Shown: positions 17,496-24,714 of the stretch, one piece after another
How the letters are laid out: every line of letters begins with the position of its first letter
How positions within the stretch are numbered: the first letter of the stretch is position 1
Virus record (IMG/VR): IMGVR_UViG_3300047331_000043
Coordinates: 1 to 40,921 of that record
Direction: 5' to 3' (one strand)
Length of the DNA stretch: 40,921 nt
DNA from: a virus
The notes under the pieces: generated by a model
Database searches by the model: none
The model's input: the letters and a program-made list of their open reading frames with translations, nothing else
What the model was told of the DNA's origin: nothing
Program-made: the position numbers and the translations under genes

Positions 17496-18542
17496 TCAGG
17501 TCACGCGGCCTTCGCTGCCCAGCAACTGATCGCAGATGCGGATCGGAATGCCCTGGAACGTGTCGTAACGCTTGCCCATCACGTCCTCCACGCTGCGCAG
17601 CAGGTTCGGGCGGTTCGCGGCCTGGATGTCGATCGCCGAGGCCACGGCACGGTTGACGTAGAACGCCGGGCGACCCATGCCCATGTTCGGGATCTTGCGC
17701 ATCGCGCGCTGCATCAGCGTGATGAGATCGGCCTTGCCGGACAGGTTCGGCTGGTTGTTCGAGCCGAGCGTTCCGGTCACCGGCAGCCCCGTCACGTCGA
17801 TATTCGCGATGCGAACGCAGAACCGCCAGTCGCGCACGGTGAGGCCCATCTTCCACAGGAAATGGGTGCGATACGCCTCGTAGCGGCCGCCGACGCCGCC
17901 GCCGACGCCGTCGTAGATCGTCTGCAGGCCCTTGTCTTCCATCGTCAGGCCGGCGCCGGTTTTCGCGCCCTTCGGGAAGAAGCCGGCGAGGCTGTTGTCG
18001 CCCCACACCGCCAGCCAGATCGACGTATTCGTGCTCCCGAGCCCGCCGGCGTCGAGCACATTGGTCGCGGTCGGCGTCACCGCGGTCTGCACGGTGTTGT
18101 AGCGCGGCGCCAGGCCGGTGAACGTCTGCGGCGAGATGCGCTGATTGCCGTAGAACAGCGTCCCGGCCATCTGCTGATTGAGGCCCTCCAAGAACGCCTT
18201 GTCTTCCGAAAGACGAAATTCCTCGTCATTGCCGTTCAGCTCGCACAGCGCCTGGTCGATTTCCGAATAGGTCTCCAGCATCGCCGCGGCGTCTTCGATC
18301 TGCGCGCTGGTGGATTTGGTCGGCAGCACGCCGCTGTTGATCGACCGGAAAGTGCCGGTCGGCAGCGAGGTGCGCAGCGTGGTGCGGTGCCCGGTCGGCA
18401 GGTTGCCCTCGATGAACAGCATGTCATCGAGGATGTCATTCTGCTGCGACAGGATTTCGACCACGTTCGCAATCTTGGAGTCGGGGTCGACGCGCTTCAT
18501 CCAGTCCACGAGAGTCAGCGCGGTAGAGCTTACGTATGCCAT
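17496..18542 (-). CDS. Major capsid protein (BPP-1-like podovirus type)
   Basis: This 348-residue protein starts at ATG (18542), with GATGGAG 8 bases upstream. The opening (STALTLVDWMKRVDPDSKIA, EILSQQNDILDDMLFIEGN, LPTGHRTTLRTSLPTGTFR) and later FRLSEDKAFLEGLNQQMAGT, LFYGNQRISPQTFTGLAPRY are characteristic of major capsid proteins of podoviruses with an HK97-type fold. Length agrees with that group. It follows the scaffold gene and precedes the cement gene. The leader contains the second copy of the GTGA-hairpin module, and the 3' side carries a strong hairpin, consistent with special control of the most abundant virion protein. Confidence 0.9.
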   Translation of the reverse strand: MAYVSSTALTLVDWMKRVDPDSKIANVVEILSQQNDILDDMLFIEGNLPTGHRTTLRTSLPTGTFRSINSGVLPTKSTSAQIEDAAAMLETYSEIDQALCELNGNDEEFRLSEDKAFLEGLNQQMAGTLFYGNQRISPQTFTGLAPRYNTVQTAVTPTATNVLDAGGLGSTNTSIWLAVWGDNSLAGFFPKGAKTGAGLTMEDKGLQTIYDGVGGGVGGRYEAYRTHFLWKMGLTVRDWRFCVRIANIDVTGLPVTGTLGSNNQPNLSGKADLITLMQRAMRKIPNMGMGRPAFYVNRAVASAIDIQAANRPNLLRSVEDVMGKRYDTFQGIPIRICDQLLGSEGRVT

Positions 18543-18550
18543 TGTTAAGG

Positions 18551-18590
18551 CTCCATCTAAGAGGGGAAGCCCGGCGCCTCACGGCGCGGG
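18551..18590 (-). promoter_or_regulatory. Repeated leader module, copy 2 (major capsid): GTGA hairpin plus GATGGAG
   Basis: CCCGCGCCGTGAGGCG (18575-18590, minus strand) folds as CGCC-GTGA-GGCG. GATGGAG at 18551-18557 is 8 bases from the ATG. Relative to copies 1 and 3 both sides of the stem changed together (U:A to C:G), which supports a real RNA stem. Hairpin to start distance is 32 bases, as in copy 1. Confidence 0.72.
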
Positions 18591-18626
18591 GTAGCGGCCT
18601 TGCCTAAGGGCCGTAGCGAGTGGCGA

Positions 18627-19385
18627 TCAGGTCTTGCCCGGGTTCATCGTCGGGTAGAGCCGTTTCGCGACAGAGACAGGCGGCGCCGCGGCTCCGTTGC
18701 CCTGGACGAATTCGCTCTCGCCGAGCGCCGCCCCGATGCGTGAGAACACACGGATAATCTCGGGATGATTGCCGAGCCCGTCGCGCAATGTCGCGCGCAG
18801 CGCCGGCGTCCCGAATCGGTCAAGTGCGCGCTGCGCATGCGCAACGGCCGCGTCCAGCTTGGGGCCGCCGCACTCGGCGTCCGCCTTGGTCGCCTCGGCC
18901 CAGCTTTGCGTCAGTGCCACCTGCGCCGCCTGCGCCGCCTCGGCGGCCGCGGCCTGGCGCGCGGCGTACAGGCCGACCAGCTGCTGCGCCTGCTCCTGCG
19001 ACAGCTTCAGGCCGGCCGCGGCTTCCTTGAACGACGCCAGCCCCTCGGCGTCGGCCGTCATGCCCTCGGGCAACTTGAATTCCTGGTAGACGATCGGCTC
19101 CGGCGCTGCTGCGGCTGCCGCAGCCGCCTCGGCCGCTGCGGTCGCCGCAGGATCGGCGGGCGCGTCCGCACCCAGCAGAGTCGCGGCAGCCGCGGGCGGC
19201 GTCCCTGGTGACGTCGCGGCCGGCGCGGCCGGCGGCGTTGCGACCGGCGCAACCGGGGCCGCGGGCGGCGCGACCGGGGCGGCAGGCGCCGCGACGGCTG
19301 GCGCAACAACGGGGGCGGCAGCGCCTGGTGCGGCGTCAGCGCCCGCGCTGCGAGCGGCGACGCCGGGTTGGGTCTCGATCGTCAT
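18627..19385 (-). CDS. Capsid assembly scaffolding protein
   Basis: This 252-residue protein starts at ATG (19385) after AGGAGACTGC. The first 90 residues are Ala/Pro/Val low complexity. The rest is the recognisable podovirus scaffold segment: YQEFKLPEGMTAD, FKEAAAGLKLSQEQAQQLV, a charged Ala-rich helix, then AVAHAQRALDRFGTPALR, GLGNHPEIIRVFSRIGAALG and a C-terminal AKRLYPTM. Scaffold proteins of this pattern occur just before the major capsid gene in BPP-1-like and T7-like phages. It would fill the procapsid and leave on maturation. The 150-base leader in front of it carries five tandem hairpin repeats, unlike any other gene here. Confidence 0.85.
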   Translation of the reverse strand: MTIETQPGVAARSAGADAAPGAAAPVVAPAVAAPAAPVAPPAAPVAPVATPPAAPAATSPGTPPAAAATLLGADAPADPAATAAAEAAAAAAAAPEPIVYQEFKLPEGMTADAEGLASFKEAAAGLKLSQEQAQQLVGLYAARQAAAAEAAQAAQVALTQSWAEATKADAECGGPKLDAAVAHAQRALDRFGTPALRATLRDGLGNHPEIIRVFSRIGAALGESEFVQGNGAAAPPVSVAKRLYPTMNPGKT

Positions 19386-19414
19386 GCAGTCTCCTGATTA
19401 TGAGGCTTTTGCGT

Positions 19415-19539
19415 GTCGCTGCTCCGCAGCGCGGGCGTGTCGCTGCTCCGCAGGGGGGGGCGTCGTCGCTGCTCCGCAGGGGGGGCGTCGTCGCTGCTCC
19501 GCAGGGCGGGCGTCGTCGCTGCTCCGCAGCGCGGGCGTC
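19415..19539 (-). repeat. Tandem array of five hairpin repeats upstream of the scaffold gene
   Basis: Five units about 24-26 bases apart start (plus-strand GTCGCT) at 19415, 19439, 19465, 19490 and 19515. Each on the minus strand contains CTGCGGAGCAG, a 4-bp stem with a GGA loop. Units 1 and 5 extend this to a 6-bp stem, CGCTGCGGAGCAGCG. The linkers are C-rich. The array starts over the stop of the Bbp19-like gene and ends 30 bases before the scaffold ATG. Single copies recur at 17425 and 21987. It does not encode a plausible protein in the late direction. Confidence 0.8.
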
Positions 19540-19924
19540 ATCGCGCCGGTCGATTGTTCAGCGCGGCCGCGTCTTCCGTCGCCTCGGCCTGCATCGCGGC
19601 GAACGCCTTGGGTTCCACCCGCATCACGTCCGCCAGCAGCCCCAGGCCGATGTTCCGCTCGCCCTCACGAAACGACGTCATGTGCGCGTCGCCGGCGACC
19701 ATGCTTGTGTGCATGACGTGGCAGCGCGTCAGCAGCGTCCAGATCAGCGAGCGGCCGGCGCGATGTTCCAGCAGCGCTCCCAGTGCGGCGTCGCGGTCGC
19801 GCCGCGCCTGGCCGACGCGCTTGCGCCGCGTCTCCACGCCATGCTGCTCGCCGGCGTTGAATTGTGGGGATGCGGCGCCTTCATCGTCGCCGACATTGTC
19901 GGCGGTTGCGGTCGCCTCGTTCAT
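19538..19924 (-). CDS. Bbp19-like small phage protein
   Basis: This 128-residue protein starts at ATG (19924) with an ATGA overlap with the portal stop. After a polar N-terminus of about 45 residues comes LLEHRAGRSLIWTLLTRCHVMH, then a short polar stretch and FREGERNIGLGLLADVMRVEP, followed by AFAAMQAEA. This arrangement (GRxxLWxLL, TSF.EGxRNxGLxLLAD) is that of the small Bbp19-type proteins encoded after the portal in BPP-1-like phages. Their role is not established; location suggests head assembly. The last codons overlap the hairpin array. Confidence 0.75.
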   Translation of the reverse strand: MNEATATADNVGDDEGAASPQFNAGEQHGVETRRKRVGQARRDRDAALGALLEHRAGRSLIWTLLTRCHVMHTSMVAGDAHMTSFREGERNIGLGLLADVMRVEPKAFAAMQAEATEDAAALNNRPAR

Positions 19925-21771
19925 CGGCCAGGCCCCGGACCAGACGCGGGCGCTCCGCCGCTGCCGCCCAAGCCGCTGCCGCCGAGCATCGCGGACAGCG
20001 CGTTCTGCCCACCGCCGACATCCGTCTGCGACAGCGTCTGGGCGCCTTGCACCGCCGCCATTGCGTTCTGCGCCGCCTGCTGCGCCTGCTTCTGCTGGGC
20101 GCGCGCCTGCACCTGTTCCATGGCGTCGTCGTCGTCCACCAGTACGCCGGTCGGCACCATCAGAGCGTCCGCCATCGCGTCCAGTGCCTTCTCCGGCGAG
20201 ATCTTCGCGCTGACGATCGGCTCCCAGGTCGGATTAGAAGCCAGCCGGCCGGCGAAGGCGACCAGCTGCTCAATCGACGTCGTCGCGGTCGCGCGCTGCG
20301 CAGCCGCCAGCGGCGAGACGCATTGCACTTCCAGACCTCGCCCCTGCAGCGCGCGGGGCGGCCGCGGAATCAGCTTCCAGCGCGTCAGGATCGCGATCAC
20401 CCGCGCTATCAGCGGGTTGATCAGCTCGGTCTGGTTCCGCTCGACCACCGGGCCAAGCATCAAGAGTTTCTCGCCCTGCCGCGCGCGGATTTCCTCGGCT
20501 GTGACCGGCTGCGCGCCCTCCATCTGCGAAATCATCAGGAACAGATCGGCGAAAAACGCCTCCTTGATCAGCCGCTCCTTGTCGCGGATGAGCGGCTGCA
20601 GCATCTCAGGCCGGAATTTGACCTGATACAGCTCGCCGATCTTGCCGTATGCCTCCGGCCCCAGGAAGTTTATCCCCCCCGGGAGCGCGCTGATGGGCTC
20701 ATGCTCCATCGACAGCGGCGCCACCAGCGGCGGGTTCACCAGCTTGCCCACACCCTCCGCCATTGCGCGTTCGAGCGATTGCAAGGTGCGGACGTCCGCG
20801 AGCGCGTCCATGCCCGGCGATCGTCCGTACACGTCATTGCCGAATGATTTCCAGCGCGGCGCCACGAACGGCTGCTCGTGGTATCCGCCTTGACCCAGCA
20901 GACGGTCGCTGTCCCCGCCGAGCTCCAAATACACGCAGCGATACGGCCAGCCCTTCGCGAAGCCACGCGACCACCCGGCGGGCGCCGGCGGCAGCGCATT
21001 GTGCGTATGCCGTGGGTTCGGCTCGATGACGTGCAAGATCTCGCGCTCGGCCGTCAGCTGATTGCTGCGGTAGAGGTCCTGGACGGCCTTGCTGCAATTA
21101 TCGAAGCCGAATTGTTCGACCATCTGGCCGACATTCAGCACGAAATCGCGATACAGCGTGGTCGGCTCCATCCGGCTGCTGTTCGCCAGCAGGAACTGCC
21201 CAGGTTCCATGCTGTAGCAGCGTATCCCGTTGAAGCGCCCGCGCGCGTCAAGGTCTTCATCGACCAGCATCACGCCTTGGCCGAACACGCCTTGATCGCC
21301 GTAGAGCGTATGCAGCGCGGAATACACGTTGCTGCTGGCCATAACCGACAAGACGCGGGACGTGACCAGGTCCAGCCACGCGCGGACTTCCGTCTGCTGG
21401 TTCAGCGCCTCGTCTTCGACCGCCAGTACGAACCACCTGTGCGCCGGCGACGTCAGCCCGGTCAGCATGCCCGACGCGAGCGTGTTCGCCGCCTGCGTGG
21501 CCGTGCTGTTGATGATCTTGTGACCCGCCTTCCGGCCGCGGGCGCCGCTGTTCGGGAGGGTCAGCATCCGGCCGCGGCGCGGCGCGATGTGCGCGGCCAG
21601 GTCCAGCCAGTGCAGGCGCCAGCTTTCGCGTTCGGTGCGCAGCATCCCCCAGCGGTTCACGCACCAGTCGCGCAACTCCTGGTCGCTCTCGCCGCGCGGC
21701 TGCGCACTGTTGACGGCCGCACTCTTGGCGTTGCTGCCAGTCGACAGCGCCGTGAAATCATATTGCGGCAC
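19921..21771 (-). CDS. Portal protein (head-to-tail connector)
   Basis: This 616-residue protein starts at GTG (21771), with GATGGAG 8 bases upstream. Features of podovirus connector proteins are clear: ERESWRLHWLDLAAHIAPRR near residue 50, INSTATQAANTLASGMLTGL near 88-107, then SPAHRWFVL, and a long helical second half with QPLIRDKERLIKEAFF and MEGAQPVTAEEIRARQGEKL. The tail (from about residue 545) is Gln/Ala/Gly-rich. Twelve copies should form the ring through which DNA is packaged by the TerL motor and later leaves. A GTGA-hairpin leader precedes it and a Bbp19-like gene overlaps its end. Confidence 0.9.
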   Translation of the reverse strand: MPQYDFTALSTGSNAKSAAVNSAQPRGESDQELRDWCVNRWGMLRTERESWRLHWLDLAAHIAPRRGRMLTLPNSGARGRKAGHKIINSTATQAANTLASGMLTGLTSPAHRWFVLAVEDEALNQQTEVRAWLDLVTSRVLSVMASSNVYSALHTLYGDQGVFGQGVMLVDEDLDARGRFNGIRCYSMEPGQFLLANSSRMEPTTLYRDFVLNVGQMVEQFGFDNCSKAVQDLYRSNQLTAEREILHVIEPNPRHTHNALPPAPAGWSRGFAKGWPYRCVYLELGGDSDRLLGQGGYHEQPFVAPRWKSFGNDVYGRSPGMDALADVRTLQSLERAMAEGVGKLVNPPLVAPLSMEHEPISALPGGINFLGPEAYGKIGELYQVKFRPEMLQPLIRDKERLIKEAFFADLFLMISQMEGAQPVTAEEIRARQGEKLLMLGPVVERNQTELINPLIARVIAILTRWKLIPRPPRALQGRGLEVQCVSPLAAAQRATATTSIEQLVAFAGRLASNPTWEPIVSAKISPEKALDAMADALMVPTGVLVDDDDAMEQVQARAQQKQAQQAAQNAMAAVQGAQTLSQTDVGGGQNALSAMLGGSGLGGSGGAPASGPGPGR

Positions 21772-21779
21772 TCTGGCAG

Positions 21780-21816
21780 CTCCATCGGTCGGGAGTCCGG
21801 CGCTTCACAGCGCGGG
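21780..21816 (-). promoter_or_regulatory. Repeated leader module, copy 3 (portal): GTGA hairpin plus GATGGAG
   Basis: CCCGCGCTGTGAAGCG (21801-21816, minus strand) is identical over 16 bases to copy 1. GATGGAG (21780-21786) lies 8 bases from the GTG start, and the hairpin is 29 bases from it. This supports GTG at 21771 as the portal start. Confidence 0.72.
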
Positions 21817-21939
21817 GATCGGGCGGCCGGCGACGCCGCCCAGCGTCAGCGGCCTTGACGGCAACCCACGCGCAGGTGCACCAGCCAAGCGCCGGGATTT
21901 GAAGGTTTTGCGTGGTCGCCCCAGGTCTCGGTCAGGGCG

Positions 21940-21968
21940 CGCCCGGGGCGCTCCCACCGCCCCGGGCG
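21940..21968 (-). other. Long perfect hairpin between the 62-residue gene and portal
   Basis: CGCCCGGGGCG and CGCCCCGGGCG form an 11-bp perfect stem with a 7-base loop. There is no U run on either side. It is the most stable small hairpin noticed in the window and lies 168 bases upstream of the portal start. It may be a terminator without a U tract, a processing site or an mRNA barrier. Confidence 0.55.
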
Positions 21969-21986
21969 CCCCTGCATCGCGTCAGT

Positions 21987-22001
21987 CGCTGCTCCGCAGC
22001 G
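21987..22001 (-). repeat. Dispersed hairpin repeat (B type), copy after the 62-residue gene
   Basis: CGCTGCGGAGCAGCG on the minus strand, a full 6-bp stem with GGA loop, is identical to units 1 and 5 of the tandem array at 19415-19539. It begins 8 bases beyond the stop of the 62-residue gene. Confidence 0.7.
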
Positions 22002-22009
22002 TGGGCGCG

Positions 22010-22198
22010 TCAGCTGCCGATCAGCACCTTGGGCGCCGTCGCGGCCGGCGCGGCGACGCCGTTCGGACTCGTCAGGACGGTCGACGCGACGCCCAGCGGG
22101 CTGCCGCTCATCCGGGTCAGCTGCGCGTTCACCTGGCCCTGGTCCGGCGCCTGCGGCATCTGCGGCGTGTAGGGAGTTTTCGGCGTGGGAAGGCACAT
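22010..22198 (-). CDS. Small conserved podovirus protein, function unknown
   Basis: This 62-residue protein starts at ATG (22198), two bases after the preceding stop. It is Pro-rich at the N-terminus (MCLPTPKTPYTPQMPQAPDQ) and ends with STVLTSPNGV...APKVLIGS. Very short proteins with a Pro-rich start, an S-T-x-L-T-S motif and a KxLLG or KVLIG end are often encoded next to the portal or terminase in podoviruses. The role is unknown; they may be minor virion components. The start beginning further upstream gives an arginine-rich sequence overlapping the previous gene and was rejected. Confidence 0.65.
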   Translation of the reverse strand: MCLPTPKTPYTPQMPQAPDQGQVNAQLTRMSGSPLGVASTVLTSPNGVAAPAATAPKVLIGS

Positions 22199-22200
22199 GG

Positions 22201-22431
22201 TCAGCTGCTCCGTGTCAAAGCCGCGGCGGCAATGCACGCGGTCGCCCATGCGGTCGGATCGGTCGCCGGCGTGGTCACCGGCACCGGCGGAATGCAAAAA
22301 GTCCGCGTGGGATTGCTCAATGTGAAGTAGTAGCCCGGGCTGACCGGCAGGTTCACCGGAGTCAGCGGCTCGCCGCCATAGGTCGCCATGAGCGCGGAAA
22401 TCACCGCGGCCGGGGTCGTGCTCTGGCTCAT
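22201..22431 (-). CDS. Small hypothetical phage protein
   Basis: This 76-residue protein is read from ATG at 22431, which overlaps the metallopeptidase-like gene stop as ATGA. Sequence features: a helical start (SQSTTPAAVISALMATYGG), then Pro/Thr-rich extended segments (VNLPVSPGYYFTLSNPTRTF, PPVPVTTPAT) and a final Ala-rich helix. No family is recognised. Tight coupling on both sides (2 bases to the next start) argues that it is translated. A role in packaging or head assembly is only suggested by position. Confidence 0.55.
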   Translation of the reverse strand: MSQSTTPAAVISALMATYGGEPLTPVNLPVSPGYYFTLSNPTRTFCIPPVPVTTPATDPTAWATACIAAAALTRSS

Positions 22432-22850
22432 GCCGCGGCGGCCGGCGGAAAGATCGCCAGTCCCGTCAGGCCCTGCAGCAGCAGCGCCGGCAGCGCCGGA
22501 TTGTCGCGCAGCACGCAGGCGAGCGCGGGCGCCAGCCGCGTGCAAACGTCTTCCTCGGTCAGCCCGCGCCCCTTGATCTGGTACGCCTCGAAGCACGCAT
22601 GCAGCAGCTCGTGGATTAGCACCTCGGCCTGCTTCGCCGGCGCCATCGCGTTACGAATGACGATTGACATCGCCATTCCGTTGAATGTGCCGTACGCGTC
22701 CCGCCCGTCCGACTCCTCGCTGTCCATCCCGCGCACCGCGACGTCCGCGTGCCCGACCTTCAGCACCAGGCACCGCGCGGCGTCGGCGCTGGCACCGCCG
22801 GCGGTGACCGTCGCAGCGCCGGACAGCGTCGCCTTGCGAGAAATCGTCAC
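22428..22850 (-). CDS. Small HExxH metallopeptidase-like phage protein
   Basis: This 140-residue protein starts at GTG (22850), overlapping the TerL stop as GTGA. HELLH at residues 80-84 is a zinc-peptidase HExxH motif. A following GLTEEDVCTRL supplies Glu99 and Glu100 as possible third ligands, and LRDNPAL near 114-120 matches phage proteins of this type. The N-terminal half is beta-rich. Small HELLH proteins are frequent near terminase genes of podoviruses and siphoviruses; their substrate is not known to me. It could act in head maturation or on a host factor. The longer in-frame extension is antisense-like and was rejected. Confidence 0.7.
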   Translation of the reverse strand: MTISRKATLSGAATVTAGGASADAARCLVLKVGHADVAVRGMDSEESDGRDAYGTFNGMAMSIVIRNAMAPAKQAEVLIHELLHACFEAYQIKGRGLTEEDVCTRLAPALACVLRDNPALPALLLQGLTGLAIFPPAAAA

Positions 22851-24289
22851 TCTGGCCCCCAGTCGGCTGTTGGATCGAAGGCGACAACCTGCCGCCGCGC
22901 AGTCACGCCAGGCGGCGGCGCATGCTGCGCAAATCGTAGCATCATCAGCGCATACCGGCCCGCATCCATCAGATCGTCGCGCTTTTTCACCAGCACTCCG
23001 TTCAGCCGATGGTACAGCTCCATTTCCTCGAACCATTCGGTCAGATGCGAAAAGACGCGCCAGCGGCCCGTCGTCATCCGGTCCAGAATGTCCATCACGC
23101 CAGCCTCGACGCCGCTGCCGCGATCGTCCTCAAAGGTCGCCCGCTCGTGGAGCAGCGACAGACCGTGCGAGCGATAGATTTCCGCCAGCTGCAGTCCGCT
23201 GCCCTTGTCATGCTGCAAGCCGTCATGCGGCCAGGCGAACGGCAGGCCAGGACCCCAGGCTTTCAGGGCGCCGGCGTGGATCAGCGGCGTCTGCTGCCTC
23301 ACCCGGTAGATATCCGTGACGTAGATCGTGTCGCTGTCGCAGTCATGCGCCAGCTTCACGGCCGCGGTCGGATGATCCCAGCCGAAATCCATGCCGGCGA
23401 TCTTGCCCCAGTGCCGGGGTATCGCGAACGGCGCCACCGCCAGCTGCTCGCGCGCGAACGGAAACACCCGGCCACCGCCCAACATTGGCACGCCGCGCGT
23501 CCGCGCCTCCCGTTCGTGCGCGGGATAACTCTCGATGATCTTCGCGCGATCCTCGGCGGAGATGTGCTCCGCTTCCTCGATCGTCATGCACACGTCGACC
23601 CGGTCAGGGTGCGTGACGTTATAGAAACGGCCGACCACGTCGGACATTCCGAGCAACGGGGTGAAGGTCATCCAGACAAAGCCGCCGGTCGCGTTCGTGC
23701 GCGACAGACCCTCGGTATAGATCGGCTCCGGCGGTTCTTCATCGAACCAAATCCAGTCCAGCGTATCGGCCTGCCAACGCTGCCGGCCCTGATCATACGA
23801 CTTGAATTTCAGCCGGCTAACGTCGCCGCTGACGTGGCGAATGTCGCAAGTGTCGACGCCGTCAGAGATGCCGCGCGCGGGCGCCCAGTCCAGAATCGCG
23901 TCATGCGGTATCGCACCCGTGCCGCGGTCGCCCGGCGGACCCAGCAGCAGCTTCACAACAGAATCGCGGACACTCTCGGAGTCCTTGCCGCCCGCCCAGG
24001 CGCGCGTCGGCTTGTCGAACCGCCGGCCAGGCCACCAATCGGGATAGCGGCCGGTCAGATGAAACGACGCCTCCGCTGCGCCGCAAAAAGTTTTACCCAG
24101 CTGATTCCCGGCGCGTAGGAGCCTTTCGCGCTTGCTTAGGCCGAGCTCGTGAAACAACAGCTGCTTTGGATACGGCCGATAATCCAGCACGCGATTGCGC
24201 CGGCGCCGCAACGTGAGCTCCGCCTGCAGCTCCGCCAGCAGCACCTCCGGCGTCACCCCCGCGGGCAGCAAGCTCTCGAAGTCGGTCAA
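22847..24289 (-). CDS. terL: Terminase large subunit (packaging ATPase/nuclease)
   Basis: This 480-residue protein has a Walker A motif RAGNQLGKT (residues 59-67), Walker B LDWIWFDEE (177-185), and a nuclease-type Asp pair in GMDFGWDH (Asp301, Asp305). It also has RRNRVLDYRPYPKQLLFHE before the ATPase core, as in podovirus terminases. The start is taken as TTG (24289), with AGGA 5 bases upstream; no ATG is available in the N-terminal region. This gives a 197-base out-of-frame overlap with TerS. A GTG ten codons later is the main alternative start. It pumps DNA into the procapsid through the portal and cuts the concatemer. Confidence 0.9.
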   Translation of the reverse strand: MTDFESLLPAGVTPEVLLAELQAELTLRRRRNRVLDYRPYPKQLLFHELGLSKRERLLRAGNQLGKTFCGAAEASFHLTGRYPDWWPGRRFDKPTRAWAGGKDSESVRDSVVKLLLGPPGDRGTGAIPHDAILDWAPARGISDGVDTCDIRHVSGDVSRLKFKSYDQGRQRWQADTLDWIWFDEEPPEPIYTEGLSRTNATGGFVWMTFTPLLGMSDVVGRFYNVTHPDRVDVCMTIEEAEHISAEDRAKIIESYPAHEREARTRGVPMLGGGRVFPFAREQLAVAPFAIPRHWGKIAGMDFGWDHPTAAVKLAHDCDSDTIYVTDIYRVRQQTPLIHAGALKAWGPGLPFAWPHDGLQHDKGSGLQLAEIYRSHGLSLLHERATFEDDRGSGVEAGVMDILDRMTTGRWRVFSHLTEWFEEMELYHRLNGVLVKKRDDLMDAGRYALMMLRFAQHAPPPGVTARRQVVAFDPTADWGPE

Positions 24290-24602
24290 TGATTTCCTGC
24301 AGTGTCTCGATGGAGAGGCTGGCCAGCGGGTTGACCTCCTGCACCGTCATTGCAGTCAGCCGCTGGTGAACAAACGGCGCCATGTCCGCGGCGATGCCGG
24401 CCGCATCCTTGAGATGCCCGGCAACCACCATGGACTGCATTGCCAGCCCCATCACCTCAAGCGGCGTCAACGCCGCCATCTGTTCCGGCGTCTTCCCGGC
24501 GGCAACCCATTCCTCGGCCTGGCGCTGCAGCAGCTCCCGCTGCACCGTGCGCTTGTTCTTCGAGCCCTTGACGCGGCCGCCGGTCTTGATCCCCTTAGCC
24601 AC
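24093..24602 (-). CDS. terS: Terminase small subunit
   Basis: This 169-residue protein starts at GTG (24602). The N-terminus is basic (AKGIKTGGRVKGSKNKRTVQ), typical of the DNA-recognition part of small terminases. Helical segments follow (LLQRQAEEWVAAGKTPEQMA, PLEVMGLAMQ) and then SLSIETLQEIIDRLRELAAR. The last 60 residues are Gly/Ala then Arg/Lys/Ser low complexity and are encoded entirely within the TerL overlap. It would recognise the packaging site and load TerL. The gene order TerS-TerL, with a short membrane-protein gene overlapping its start by 8 bases, is consistent. Confidence 0.75.
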   Translation of the reverse strand: MAKGIKTGGRVKGSKNKRTVQRELLQRQAEEWVAAGKTPEQMAALTPLEVMGLAMQSMVVAGHLKDAAGIAADMAPFVHQRLTAMTVQEVNPLASLSIETLQEIIDRLRELAARGGDAGGAAGGAAGGAHVAAPAQSRAGLSAVSKAAVVSRARPKQARKAPTRRESAG

Positions 24603-24714
24603 GCGGCCACCACCACCACCACGGACGCCGCGGCGGCGCCGGCGATGACTCGACCGGCGGCGCGACCTGGCGCGCGAACAGAACCAGGCGGAACAGGAGA
24701 AGCCAGCCGTTCAT
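24595..24714 (-). CDS. 39-residue Trp-rich membrane peptide
   Basis: Start ATG at 24714 overlaps the preceding stop as ATGA and the stop lies within the TerS start region. The sequence is a single hydrophobic segment (WLLLFRLVLF, residues 4-13), a Pro/Ser linker, and a run of five tryptophans near the end encoded by a GTG triplet repeat read as TGG. Coupling on both sides favours translation. No family is recognised. A membrane role is inferred from hydrophobicity only. Confidence 0.4.
   Translation of the reverse strand: MNGWLLLFRLVLFARQVAPPVESSPAPPRRPWWWWWPRG

Noticed and set aside
19415-19539. CRISPR array
   Set aside because: Units are only 24-26 bases including linkers, with no unique spacers and no cas genes. 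The repeated part is a small hairpin that also occurs singly in the operon.
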